A stretch of 64,000 nt of DNA. It comes from Tupaia tana. Its lineage: Eukaryota > Chordata > Mammalia > Scandentia > Tupaiidae. Every line of letters starts with the position of its first letter. Within the stretch, counting starts at the first letter, position 1. The notes under the pieces are model-generated. The model was not told the DNA's origin. It made no database searches and saw nothing but the letters and a program-made list of their open reading frames with translations. Of the stretch, positions 20,878 through 31,691 are shown in pieces. Position numbers and translations under genes: made by a program. The stretch lies in contig JAKSZU010000326.1 of NCBI GenBank assembly GCA_026018925.1, positions 62,001 to 126,000 of the forward strand. The letters run 5' to 3'.

Positions 20878-20892
20878 AAAAATATTACCATA
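20878..20892 (+). repeat. Right target-site duplication of L1 copy B
   Basis: This matches 14828-14842. The exact left limit is uncertain because it merges with the poly-A. Confidence 0.87.
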
Positions 20893-22988
20893 CACATCAA
20901 CAAACAATTTCCTATTTGTGTCCCTTAAATGTTTCCTTCTTTCCTTTCCCCATGATTTCCTCTCACCTGCCCCCTTTCCCACTCTCCTTCCACACAGTCT
21001 CTACTATCCACAGTTGTTCTCCACACTTCTATACCTTTCAGTCTGTTTCTGCCATAGAGTGCAGACATATAAAATACATTGAATGAGGACAAACAATGCC
21101 TCTTTCATAGTCTGGCTTGCTTCACTAGAAGCAAATCTATATTTGGCCACTTCTATCAAATGCCAGGATCTCTTTTTTTATGGCTGAGTAGAATCTCATA
21201 GTGTATATGTGCCACACTTTTTCAGTCAATTCATCTGTTCATGCACATTTAGGTTGGTTCTGTGTTTAAGCAATTGCAAATAATACCATAATAAACATTG
21301 ATGTACACGTGTTTTTCTTATTGAGTATATTCCTCTCTTTTGCATAAATACCCAGTAGTGGAATTACTAGATCATATGATAGTTCTATTTTTAAGTCTTT
21401 GAGGAATCTCCATATTCCACAGTGGGTGTGCTAATTTACATTCCTGTCAACAGTGTAGGAAGGCCCTTTTACACAACAACCTTGCCAGTCTTTATAATTA
21501 TTTTTTAAATCTTACCCATTCTGACTGAGGTTACATTGTATATCATTGTGGTGTTGATTTACATATTTTTATAATAAGAGATGTTGAATATTTTTTTCAT
21601 ATGCTTTTAGGTTGTTCTTATATCTTTCTTAGAGAGTTCTCTATTCTGCTAATTTGTCCATCTCTTAATGAGGGTTTTCTGTTGTTTTATCTCATTTTTT
21701 TATCCAGGTAAGCTGCTAGAACTCAGTGTACATTCTGGCTATCAGTCTTTTAGTTGAGGCATAGTTTGAAAATATATTCTTCCATTACATGGGTTGTAGA
21801 TTCAATCTAACTACTGGGGTTTTGTTCGTTTATTTGTTTGTTTTGCTGTTCAAATACTTTTTAACCTGATGAAATCCCACTTGTCTGATTTTGAGGATTA
21901 TTGGCTATGCTTTGGGGATCTTAAGTCTTTGCCTACTCTAATGTCTCCAAGAGTTTCCCAAATGTTATTCACCACTAGTTCTATAGCTTAAAGAATTAGG
22001 TTTAGATCATTGACTCATTTTGAGTTGATTTGTATTAGCCGTAAGAGATAAGGATCCAGTTTCATCTTTCTAAAGTTAGATACTCAGCATATAGATATGA
22101 TAGATATAGATATAGATAATCCAGCACCAATTGCTAAAGACATTTTCTTTACTTTACTAGATTGTCCAGTGTCCTTTGTGAAAACTCAGTTGGAGCAGTT
22201 GACTGTATATTTTGAGGCTTACTTCTGAGTTTCTATTCCGTTCCATTGGTCTACATGCCTATTTTTGTGCAAATACCTTAATGTTGTGATTATCACAGCC
22301 TTGTAATATATTTGGGGGCCAGGGAGTAAGATACCACAGACTCCACCTTTCTTGCACATTATTGCTGTGGCAGTATGAGGTCTTTTATGATTCCAGACAA
22401 TTCTGTGATATCTAGAGATATTTAGTAATTTTACTGGGATTGCATTAAATTTGTAGATTAATTTGGGTAAAAACTGACATTTGATTATATTAATTCTCCA
22501 AATCTGGGAATAAGGGATGTCTTTCCACTTTTTTCTGTCATTTTCAATTTCTTGTTTTTAGTTTTTCCTATTTTTTTCTTATTGAGATCTTTTACTTCTT
22601 TGGCTAGATTTATTTTAAGTATCATATACTTTTTCTAGCTATTGCAGATGGGATTGCTTTCTTCAATTCTACCTCAGTATGTTCACTGTTCATGTATAGA
22701 AAAGCTATAAGTTTTGTACATTGATTTGACATCCTACCCCTTTACTGTATTTATCACTTCTATGAGGTTCTTTTTTATTATTATTCATTTGGGTTTTCTA
22801 TGTATATAATCACATAATTTCCAAATAGAGATGATTTCACTTCTTCTTTCCCTATTTGAGTGCTTTTCTTTGTATTCTTTTGTCTGAATGCATTGGCTAG
22901 GCCTCCTAGTACCATACTAAATAAGAGTGGAGAAAGTGGGAAGTCTTGTTTTGTTCCAGTTATCAGTTTTAGCTGAAAAAGCTTTCAG

Positions 22989-22989
<1 letters not shown>

Positions 22990-23035
<46 letters not shown>

Positions 23036-23302
23036 AATTTTTTTTTTTTGGAGAGGTTTTCACTATAGGGCACGTGCACTCGCCAGGCAGACAGAAAGAG
23101 ACATAGAGACAGAAAGCGAGAAAACAACCCCCAGGAGTGATAGTCACGCCGCAATCCCTTCTCCTCCATTCTCCTCTCGGGATCTTGGGCACGCACGCAC
23201 ACGCGCCTGGCGTGAGTTTTAAGCCACCGGGTCCGGGACGCGAACCACGGTCGACTACGTGGGATTCCAGCGACATAGCCATTACACAAACTGCTGGTTC
23301 CC
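22990..23302 (-). mobile_element. Young tRNA-derived SINE with a GT microsatellite at its tail
   Basis: A GT run of about 40 bases (22992-23031) has grown next to the poly-T end of a long-family copy in reverse. AAAAGCTTTCAG occurs on both sides (22977-22988 and 23303-23314) as the target-site duplication. Confidence 0.9.
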
Positions 23303-23756
23303 AAAAGCTTTCAGTTTTTTTCATTCAATATGATGGTAGCTATGGGTTTCTCACATATGGTTATTATTGTGTTGAGAAATGTCCCTTCTATGTCAATTTT
23401 GTTGAAAGTCTTAATCATTAAGAAACACTGTATTTTATCAAATATTTTTTCTGCACAAATTGATATGATCATATGGTTTTACTTTTCTTTCTTTTACTAT
23501 AGTGTATTACATTTATGATTTTATGTGTTTATATGTTGATCCACACTTGTATCCCCAAAATAAAGCCTAATTAGTTGTGGTCTATAATCTTCATAATGTG
23601 TTGTTAGATAGAAATTCCTAGTATCTTGTTCAATATTTTTGCATCAATACACATCAGAAATATTGGTCTGTAGTTTTCCTTTTTTGGAAGTCCCTTTCTG
23701 TTTAGAGAATGAGGTTTCAGAGGCTTCATAAAATGAATTTGGTAGGGTGCCTTTCT

Positions 23757-24024
23757 TCTTATTATTTATTTTTTTGGAGAGGTTTTTGTTAGAGGGCACA
23801 TGCGTTCACCAGAAAAAGAGAGACAGAGAGACAGAAAGCGAGAAATCACCCCCTCAGGTGGGATGGCCATGCCACAATCCCTTCTACTCCATTCTCCTCT
23901 CAGGATTTTGGACACACACGCACACGCACCTGGCGTGATTTTAAGCCTCCGGGTCCAGGACTCAAACCGCAGTTGACTACATGGGAGTTCAGCAACATAG
24001 CCATTACACTAACTGCTGATCCCA
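23757..24024 (-). mobile_element. Young tRNA-derived SINE
   Basis: This is a long-family copy in reverse. TAGGGTGCCTTTCTT (23742-23756) and TAGGGTTCCTTTCTT (24025-24039) are the target-site duplication, with one mismatch. Confidence 0.9.
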
Positions 24025-25011
24025 TAGGGTTCCTTTCTTTTGGATCTTTAGAAATAGTTTGGGTAAAATGGGTTCTAGCACATCATTAAAGCTATGTAGA
24101 ATTTGGGATACAGAACTTCAGCTCTGAAATACTGATTTCTTTGTCCAAAAGTGAAGATTTTCTGTTGATACTTCTTATCCCATGTTCATTTCTAGTGGGT
24201 AGGGCTACCTCTGCCTCCTTATCTCCATTTATCTTTGTCTCCTCTCATGAGAAAAAATGCGAGTGAGGAGAGAATGGGAAAATATATTCAAAGTGTTAAA
24301 GGAAAAGCAATTTCAACTCAGAATACTGTACCTGGCAAGATTATCCTTCAGATGGGAAGAAAAGAACATTCTCAGATAAACAAAACCTGAAAGAATTTAC
24401 CAACACTAGACCAGATCTCCAAGAAGTTCTCAAGGGAGTGCTATACCAGGAAAATTAAATACAGACACACAGAAATGAGAGTACAAAAACTAAGAAAGTG
24501 GCAACTTAATCAAAGGGACACATCTGGGGTTGAATATTATATCCCAGAATTTAATCAGGTAGATCAAACCACAACAGAAGATAGATTAAGTACATGAGAC
24601 AGAATTGGTGAAATAGAATTTTATGACTTTTGAATAAAACATTACTGATTTTTTTTTAGGTTTTGTTTTCCAGTTTTAAGGATTTTTGTTCTGTCTTGAG
24701 CTGCCAATCGGTTCATGTACCTACTATTTGAACAGAATCCTAACCTGTTTCCTGGCTTTAAGTTTTAAGCAAAGCTCTTTAGCATTTCTTTGATTAGTTA
24801 AAGCTAAAACTGCTTTACTTGAAATTAAAAAAATATTTAAAAATACCTATTTAATAACCATAGTAAATTATATAGCATCAGGCAGGTGCTACCTTATAGT
24901 ATATTCATTCTACTGAAGAGTTTCACTCCGAAAGTCAGACATGTATTCACAGATATGTATATACTAGCTGAACTTGTTATTGAACATAGTTATATTATTT
25001 AAGAAATTTTG

Positions 25012-25167
25012 CTGGGACCACAGGTGGCATGGTGGCTAAGGCACTGGATGTTCCCACATGGCCAACCATGGTTCAAATCCTGAACCTGATGGTTTGCTTT
25101 CTCATGTTCTCTCTTTCTCTTTCTCTCTCTCTGTGTCTCTCTCTGGTCAATTAAAAAATAAATGAAT
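25012..25167 (+). mobile_element. Older short tRNA-derived SINE
   Basis: The head is GGGACCACAGGTGGCATGGTGGCTAAGG with a B box GGTTCAAATCC. The copy ends in a CT-rich tract and an ATTAAAAAATAAATG tail. Confidence 0.85.
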
Positions 25168-25169
25168 GA

Positions 25170-25436
25170 GGGAACCAGCAGTTAGCGTAATGGCTATGTC
25201 GCTGGACTCCCACGTAGTCGACCGCGGTTTGCGTCTCGGACCCGGTGGCTTACAACTCACGCCGGGTGCATGTGCATGCATGCCCAAGATCCCGAGAGGA
25301 GAATGGAGGAGAAGGGATTGCGGTGTGACCATCCCCCCTGGGGGGTGATTTCTCGCTTTCTGTCTCTATGTCTCTCTCTGTCTGTCTGGCGAGCACACGC
25401 GCCCTATAGCGAAAAACCTCTCCAAAAAAAAAAAAA
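25170..25436 (+). mobile_element. Young tRNA-derived SINE inserted in the tail of the older one
   Basis: This long-family copy is close to consensus. The flanks AAAAAATAAATGAATGA and AAAAATGAATGAATA overlap the tail of the preceding SINE and act as its target. Confidence 0.9.
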
Positions 25437-25587
25437 TGAATGAATAAATAAAATTAAATAAATATTAAAATAGGAAATAAAGTTTGGAAATAAATAAAAT
25501 GTGGGGGGAAAAGCAATGGAAAATAGCTATAGACACCTGAGATAGTGTGGGAGGAGGGTGGGAAATGGCAGAAGGTAAGAAATAAGG

Positions 25588-25654
25588 GTAATAGGCACCT
25601 GGCAGTGGTGGGCCAGCACTGCCCCATGGCCCGCCTCCCATCCACCCATGCCCC
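25588..25654. other. GC-rich filler between the HAL1-like copy and the old L1
   Basis: About 65 bases rich in G and C join the truncated HAL1-like 3'UTR to old L1 sequence. They match neither side. Confidence 0.45.
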
Positions 25655-27295
25655 ATGCAGACTGCAGGTTTAATGTTTCTATGCTTTGAATTTGTAAATG
25701 CTTGTTTTGTGCCCTATTATGTGGTCAGTCTTCGAAAACATATTATGTGGGGTGAGAAAATGAATATTTTGTTGTCTTTGGGTGGCAAATTATATAGACA
25801 TTTGTCAAGTCCATTTATGGTGTCATTTAGATGTGGTATCGCTGCTCATTTATGTCTAGATGATCTGCCCAAAGATGCTAATTTTGTATTGAGATTCCCA
25901 AAGATTAGTGTGTTATGATCTTTCTCTCTTTTTTGATCTAGCAGTCTTTTTTCCACATGTATGGTTCAGAGATATTTGTAACTGTTATATCTTCTTCTTG
26001 AATTTGCACTTTTTGTACAATGTAGTTTTATCTCTTCCTACAATTTCTGTCTTAAGGTCTATTTTGTCTGATATCAGTATTGCAATTCCAGACTTATTTT
26101 GATTTCCATTAGCAGGAATTATCTTTCCCGCTTTTCACTTTTAATCTTGTATGCTTTATCCATGAGGTGCATTTCTTGTAGGCAGTAAATAGAGGATTTC
26201 TATTTTTCTTTTTTTTTTCCCTGCCTGTCCATGTGTTTTGATTGGAGAATTTAATCAGTTAACATTTAACATTATAGTCGCTATTTGCAAAATTTTCCCT
26301 GTCATGTTGCTAGCCATTTTCTTGTTTTTGTTTGATAGTTTGTTGTTGTTGTTCTTTATTGCTCTCTAACTCCTTGTAGTTTTTCTGATATAGTACTCCC
26401 TTCAGTAGTTTTTGAAGAGCTGGTCTAATGTTGATTTCTTTCAGGTTTTGTGTCTCTGAGAATGTTTTTATCTTTTCTTTGTACTTCAAAAAAATCTCAC
26501 CAGGTATAGTATTCTTGGTTGAAATTGGTTTTCTTTCAACGTGTTGAATATAACTTCCCACTATTTCCTTCCTTGCATTTTTTCTGTTGAGAGACCTGAT
26601 GTTAACCTAAATGGAATAACCATTGTAAGTAACTGGACATTTTTCTCATCATTTTTAGAATCTTGTCTCATCTGTGATTTTGACCATTCTGTCTATAATG
26701 TGCTGGCGGAGGATCTTCTGTGTCAATTCTATTTATGATCCTTCATATTTATTGTGTATGAATAGTTGAATGTTTCTCTAGGTTTGGAACATTTTCTTCA
26801 AGTATTTCATTGAACAGATTTTTTGGTGCCCTTATTAGATTTATCACCTCTGGGATACCAATTATTTGGACGTTTGGATGTTTAATGGTATCTAGTATGT
26901 CCTGTATGTTATTCTAAATTTTGTCTGGTTACTTTTTTCATCCTTTTTGGTGTCTTTGTCTAAATCAAAGACTTTGTTTTCTAGATCTGAGAGTCAATAT
27001 TCTGGATGATCTAATCTGCTATTAATACTTTCAAGGGAGGTTGTCATTTCCTGTATTTCAGCCTTCATTTCAAATTGATCTATGTTATTCTTTTTTTTTT
27101 AATATTGTCTATCTCCTCCTTAAACTTGTAGAAGGATTTCCTTATCTGCTGGAATTTGTTGTCTGTTTTTCTTGCATCTCATTTGGTTGTGCCACTATGA
27201 GTATTATAAATTTTTTTCTAACATTTCCTCAAAGTCTATTGTATATTTTTCTAACATTTCCTCAAAGTCTTATTGTATAGCTTCTGTTTGTTTGT
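25655..27295 (-). mobile_element. Older minus-strand L1 (part 2: ORF2 endonuclease region and ORF1)
   Basis: 25655-26320 aligns in reverse with the ORF2 endonuclease part of copy A (about 2535-3200), and 26330-27280 with ORF1. Relative to copy A, roughly 785 bp of ORF2 are missing between this part and the part ending at 24111. An internal duplication of about 35 bases (TTTTTCTAACATTTCCTCAA type) lies at 27210-27270. No frame is intact. Confidence 0.8.
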
Positions 27296-27545
27296 TTGTT
27301 TTTTAATTTTTGCAATAGGATGCACATACTTGCTGGGGAGAGACTGAGGAAGAGGGAAAGTGAGAAAGCACCTATCAGGAGAAATGGCCACACAATAATC
27401 CTTTATCCTCCACCCTCCTCCTGGTATCCTGGGCACTCACACAGACATGCTGGGTTCATTTTAGAAGCCACCAGGTCCAGGATGTGAACCACGCGGTTGG
27501 CCATGTGGAATCCAGCCACCTTATTGACCACACCACCAGTTAGCC
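27296..27545 (-). mobile_element. Older long-type tRNA-derived SINE
   Basis: This diverged copy reads in reverse from a T-rich tail to CACACCACCAGTTAGCCC, the older head type. It sits at the 5' edge of the old L1. Confidence 0.8.
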
Positions 27546-27769
27546 CTGTATTTTATCTTAATATCCACTGGGTACCACTATGTGCTTATAAAATACTTTC
27601 TAGAACAGAGATTTAAAAAAAAACTTTCATCTGTCTATTGAGCACATTTGTTCCTGTGGTCAACAGAATGATGGTTCCTCAAAGGTGACCACATTTTATG
27701 CCCCAGTATCTGTGAACATGTCACCTTACATGGCAGAAAAGACTCTAGGAGGGTGATTCAAGTAAGGAT

Positions 27770-28020
27770 TTTTTTTTGAGAGGTTTTTGCTATAAGGTGT
27801 GTGTGTTTGCCAGAAAGACAGAGAGAGACAGAGAGACAGAAAGTGAGAAATCACCCCCCATGGGAAATGGCCACACCACAATCCCCTCTACATTCTCCTC
27901 TAGGAATCTTGGGCATGCATGCACGTGCCCAGAATGAGTTTAAGCCACTGAGTCTGGGACTTGCACCATGGTTGACTACATGGGAGTCCTGTGACATAGC
28001 CATTATGCCAGCTGCAGGTC
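27770..28020 (-). mobile_element. tRNA-derived SINE (long family, older variant), first of two at one target
   Basis: TCAAGTAAGGAT flanks it on both sides (27758-27769 and 28024-28035). Confidence 0.85.
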
Positions 28021-28045
28021 ACTCAAGTAAGGATCTTTTTTTAAA

Positions 28046-28290
28046 AAAAGAAAAATTTTTTGAGAGGTTTTTTGCTATAGAGGGTGTGTGCTCATCAGAG
28101 AGACAGAGACAGAAAGCGAGAAATCAGCCCCCAGGGAGGATGGCCACACCACAATCCCTTCTCCTCCTGGGATCCTGGGCACGCACGAACACGTGTCTGG
28201 CGTGAGTTTTAAGCCACCAGGTCTGGGATGCGAACCATGGTCGACTACATGGGAGTCCAGCGAAATAGCCATTATGCTAACTGCTGGTCT
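28046..28290 (-). mobile_element. tRNA-derived SINE (long family), second of two at one target
   Basis: It is flanked by TCAAGTAAGGATCT on the left and again from 28292, giving three copies of one target around two SINEs. Confidence 0.85.
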
Positions 28291-28726
28291 CTCAAGTAAG
28301 GATCTTGAGGTAGGGAGATAATTACCTTGGTTTATCCAGGCTGACTTAGTAAAATCTCAACACATACAATTAGGAGCAACTTGAATTTTGTTGAGCCTGG
28401 GTTTTTGTCCTAACCTTCAACCAAATCAGTTCTTTTGCTTTACTCACTCTGCCATAGTCTGCCTTTTCAGGCTGGCACTGTATACATCTCTTCATCTGCT
28501 ACTTCTCTGTATTCTTTCTAATGTCCTTTATAATCAATCAGTAAAGAAAAGAGTATCCCTGTGTTCTGTAAGCCACTCCATCAAGTTAATTGACCCAACT
28601 ACAGGAGAAGTATTTTGGAACCCCTGTTTATAGCTGATGGGTCAGGAATGGCAAAAACCACCTGGGAAATAAACCTGCTCTCTGAACCCTAGATGGGCAG
28701 TCTTTAATTTTTCTTTTGTTTCTTTT

Positions 28727-28850
28727 AGGTTTTTGCCATAGTATGTGTACACTATGAGAAAGTGACAAAGACAGTGAGAGGAAAACTAAGAAATCAACCC
28801 CCAGGGGTTATGACTATGCTGCAATCTCCTTCTCCTCCATGTCTCCTTGG

Positions 28851-28890
<40 letters not shown>

Positions 28891-28975
28891 AACATAGTTT
28901 AAAGCCCCTAGGTCCACGACAGCCATGTGGGAGTCCAACTCCTAGAGCACTATGCCACCTACTGGGCCCAACAAT
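28727..28975 (-). mobile_element. Older tRNA-derived SINE with an AC microsatellite
   Basis: The copy runs from the GTTTTTGCCATAGTATG type tail to GCCACCTACTGGGCCC in reverse. A CA run of about 36 bases (28853-28889) has expanded in its body. Confidence 0.75.
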
Positions 28976-28984
28976 CTTTAATTT

Positions 28985-29215
28985 TCTTTTAAACTTGCCA
29001 AAGGGGTATGTGCTCACCAGAGAGAAAGGGTCAGAAGGAAGAGAGAAAACAACCTCCAATGAGCCTTGGTCATAGCACACTTTCTTTTCCTCTGTTTCTC
29101 TAATGTTCCGGGATTTGGGGCATATACATTTAAGTCATCTGATGGAATTTAAACTGCATGGTCAGCCAAATTGCATCCGGTATCCTTAACAGCCAGGCCA
29201 TGAAGTGAGAATATT
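28985..29215 (-). mobile_element. Older, diverged tRNA-derived SINE
   Basis: Remnants of the family's body (GTGCTCACCAGAGAGAAAGG) and head (GTCAGCCAAATTGC... CCAGGCC) are visible in reverse. Confidence 0.6.
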
Positions 29216-29339
29216 GGTGGTGGAAGTTGAAGACTGATCCTTCAACCTGTAGGATCCAACACAATCTCCAAGTAGGTACTGTCAGAACTGAAGAGTCAAA
29301 GGACAGTGAGTTCGTATTGGTGCAGAACTGACTGCATGT

Positions 29340-29635
29340 TTGTAGGGAAAAGCCTCACACACTTGATCACAGAAGTTCTGTGGGGATTGCTGAGAGGACA
29401 AATGAAACTGAATTGGTTTTATCCTTGGCATTATTACATTGCTGCAGGTGGGGTGGGAAACTGCTAGCAAATGGCAGGAAAATCCTTTGGATGATGAAAA
29501 TGTACCACATCTACACAGGTGCCTGGGTGATGCACACACACATCTGTCAAAATTCACTGAACAGAACGTACAACTACTATCTGTTCATTTCATTGTATTA
29601 AATTATACCTTAATTATAAAGAAAAATAAATAGGT
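29340..29635 (+). mobile_element. Ancient L1 3' end, plus strand
   Basis: The part near 29490-29630 reads like the 3'UTR of an L1M-type element (GATGAAAATGTACCACATCT, then ATTAAATTATACCTTAATTA) with a degenerate tail. Confidence 0.5.
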
Positions 29636-31132
29636 TCATGGTGATTGGGGAGGCCAACACACCATTTAAATATAAAACCTGACCCAGCCTCTGTGACCCA
29701 CTAGGTAGCTGGAAGCCACATGCCAATGCCATTTGGGTCTCTGGTTCAGTAGTCCTGAAAAGACACCAGGAAAGTAAGTGCCTGGGATCTTGCCAGCCTG
29801 TAGGACTAGAGCAAAGGGTTCCAGGCATGACAAGTCCTGTGGAGGGGTCCTCCCCAACTCTCTCTCATGCACATGTTGTTCTATAGACACTTTAGACACT
29901 GCCTTCCAGACATCTCATTAAGTGCTCTGGACCCCAAGCTATGGGCCACTATAACATAATTGTTCCAAGTCACCATACAGTCCTCCTTGAAATCCTAAGC
30001 AATTGTTAAGCCTGCATTATACTCAGTATGAAAAATGCTGACTTTTATTACTGCAAAAGGGAGTAATTTCATTCACAGGCAGTTTTTGCGATCCAGTGAC
30101 CCCAAACTACCATCACCCAGAACCTGTGTTTGAGAGAGGAAAGGATCAAGATGATCTAAGAAGGCAGCTTGTCAGCATTGCCCCACCCAGACATAGTGAC
30201 TGGGATGTCAGTATAAAGCACAACTCTGATGACCCTTAGAAATACTCAGAGTAGAGAAAAGGTACATAGTCCCACCAATCTGGCCTGGTCTGGGCCCAGC
30301 TCCCTGCAGGCCACCACCCCCATTCCCCCAGGCCTGGACTAACTGTCTTAACCTTCTAACAGGAGGATGACAAAGAATCTCTACACATCTGAGGTTATAC
30401 ACCCTGGCTCTCTGGTAAGTACTGAACAGAAAAAGGTCAGGTATCACACACTTGTGTTATTCTCACAAACAGCCTGAGACCTTTCCACACAACCAGCTAA
30501 GTACCCCAAATCCTATAGCTTTCAGGGTGTCTACTGGATAGTCAAGGGCTCAGCCAACTTCCAGCAGTGCCCACAGGCCTCCTCTAGACCAAGTGCAGGC
30601 TGATCAGGAACTCTGACAGGTGAAACAGCTTGATTGGTGGGAGGGAGTGGCCAGCAGGGAGCGAACTGAGAGTGACTGTGACCTCTTCCCCAAACACATC
30701 AAGAGTAAGCAGGACACACAGCCCAGGGACCCCTTACCCACCACATGTGACCACTTTTCTACAGCCACACTGTTTACCACCCACGAATCACTGCAGGAAT
30801 GTGATCTAAGGGAAGCTGAAGGGCAGTAGAGGCCTGACCTCCACAGAGAGCAGAGATCAGGAACGGTGGGTGGGAGCAAGGCCAAGGCACCCATTCAGGA
30901 CTACAGCACAAACTGCCAAGAGACTCCCAGGCAGGTCTGGGGCCCAGGGGCAGGGCCTGCAAGCAGGAGGTGCAGGAGCTGTTGGTATCCTCCCCCACTG
31001 GGGCACAGCAACACCTGCACTTCATTCAAATAAATGTCTTTCCAGGCTTTTTACTGAGGAAGAAAATTAAAGGCACCCAAACTGACTAAAGCTAAGAAGC
31101 TGTGACTTTCTGGTTTCAGAAGGCACAGGGTG
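29636..31132. other. Low-repeat stretch with possible exon and poly-A signals
   Basis: About 1.5 kb with no repeat I recognise. A 52-base segment (30363-30414) is bracketed by a good acceptor (ACCTTCTAACAG) and a strong donor (GTAAGT). Its second frame is open, reading RMTKNLYTSEVIHPGSL. At 31029-31034 an AATAAA lies about 20 bases before a CAGG cleavage-like context. None of this proves a gene, and short open frames elsewhere here match nothing I know. Confidence 0.3.
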
Positions 31133-31394
31133 GGAGCAGCAGTTAGCGTAATGGCTATGTTGCTGGACTCCCATGTAGTCAACCGCGGTTCGAATCCTAG
31201 ACCCGGTGGCTTACAACTCAAGCCGAAGACATGTGCGTGCGTACCCAAGATCCCGAGAGGAGAATGGAGGATAAGGGATTGTGACGTGGCAATCCTCCCT
31301 GGGGGATGATTTCTCACTTTCTGTCTCTCTGTCTCTTACTGTCTTCCTGGCAAGTGCATGCACCCTATAGCAAAATCCTCTCCAAAAAAATAAA
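31133..31394 (+). mobile_element. Young tRNA-derived SINE, first of two at one target
   Basis: AAGGCACAGGG precedes it (31120-31130) and follows it (31395-31406). Confidence 0.9.
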
Positions 31395-31408
31395 AAGGCA
31401 CAGGGCTG

Positions 31409-31660
31409 GGACGAGCAGTTGGCATAATGGCTATGTCGCTGGATGCCCATGTAGTTGACCACACCTCAAGTCCTTGACCCCGTGGCTTAAACTCACGCTG
31501 GTTGTGTGTGCATGCATGCACAAGATCCCGAGAGAATGGAGGAGAAGGCATTACGGCATGACCATCCCTCCTGCGGGGTGATTTCTCTCTTTCTGTCTCT
31601 GCCTCTCTCTGCTATCTGGCCAGCACACGCGCCCTATAGCAAAAACCTCTAAAACAAAAA
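31409..31660 (+). mobile_element. Young tRNA-derived SINE, second of two at one target
   Basis: This copy is more diverged than its neighbour. AAAAGGCACAGGGCTG occurs on both sides (about 31394-31409 and 31659-31673). Confidence 0.88.
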
Positions 31661-31691
31661 AGGCACAGGGCTGAGGGACTGAGGTCACCAC

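Larger units (their letters stand above)
14843..20880 (+). mobile_element. Young full-length LINE-1 copy B, both ORFs open, with 3' transduction
   Basis: From 5' to 3' it has a shortened monomer-type 5'UTR (14843-15565), ORF1 (15566-16525), a 44-base intergenic spacer, ORF2 (16570-20427), a 3'UTR with its own A-rich tail (to about 20707), about 160 bp of extra DNA, and a second poly-A (20868-20880). A 15-base target-site duplication (14828-14842 and 20878-20892) brackets the whole unit, including the extra DNA. All L1 functional motifs checked are present. Only about one and a half monomers remain, against seven in copy A, so promoter strength is the open question. The host sequence is an older L1 in the opposite orientation. 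Confidence 0.95.
14735..24111 (-). mobile_element. Older minus-strand L1, split by copy B and SINEs (part 1: 3'UTR and ORF2 C-terminal half)
   Basis: 14735-14842 is the 3' end in reverse (ATTTATTTATTTATACATTCAATCAC). The sequence resumes at 20893, right after copy B's duplicated target, and continues through the 3'UTR and the C-terminal half of ORF2 to 24111, interrupted by SINEs at 22990-23302 and 23757-24024. It is the host element into which L1 copy B inserted in the opposite orientation. It is much more diverged than copies A and B and has no long open frame. The region continues, after a HAL1-like insertion and a gap of about 785 bp of element sequence, at 25655-27295. Confidence 0.85.
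24112..25590 (+). mobile_element. HAL1-like element, second copy, internally deleted and lacking its 3' end
   Basis: 24145-24240 matches part of the 5'UTR of the first copy (8410-8550). The sequence then jumps to the last quarter of ORF1 (from about 24265), losing roughly 1.1 kb. It passes the same ORF1-to-3'UTR junction as the copy at 8352-10810 and follows that 3'UTR to about 25590, where it stops short of the tail. Two SINEs interrupt it (25012-25436). The ORF1 remnant has no usable start. Confidence 0.78.
27560..28390 (+). mobile_element. Ancient MaLR/MLT1-like LTR fossil, interrupted by two SINEs
   Basis: 27645-27765 and 28290-28380 together resemble an ancient mammalian MaLR-type LTR. 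A second, inverted relic of the same sequence lies at 47480-47640. It is broken and very old. The family name is from memory and tentative. Confidence 0.5.
28395..29335 (+). mobile_element. Ancient LTR-like repeat, interrupted by two older SINEs
   Basis: 28440-28710 and 29216-29335 belong to one old dispersed repeat. The part near 28475-28630 is matched in inverted orientation by 47130-47400. It resembles old ERVL/MaLR-class LTRs, but I cannot name the family. It is broken and old. Confidence 0.4.

Noticed and set aside
28395-29335. Naming the LTR-like repeat precisely
   Set aside because: The match is from memory and too diverged. Only a broad class can be given without a repeat-library search.
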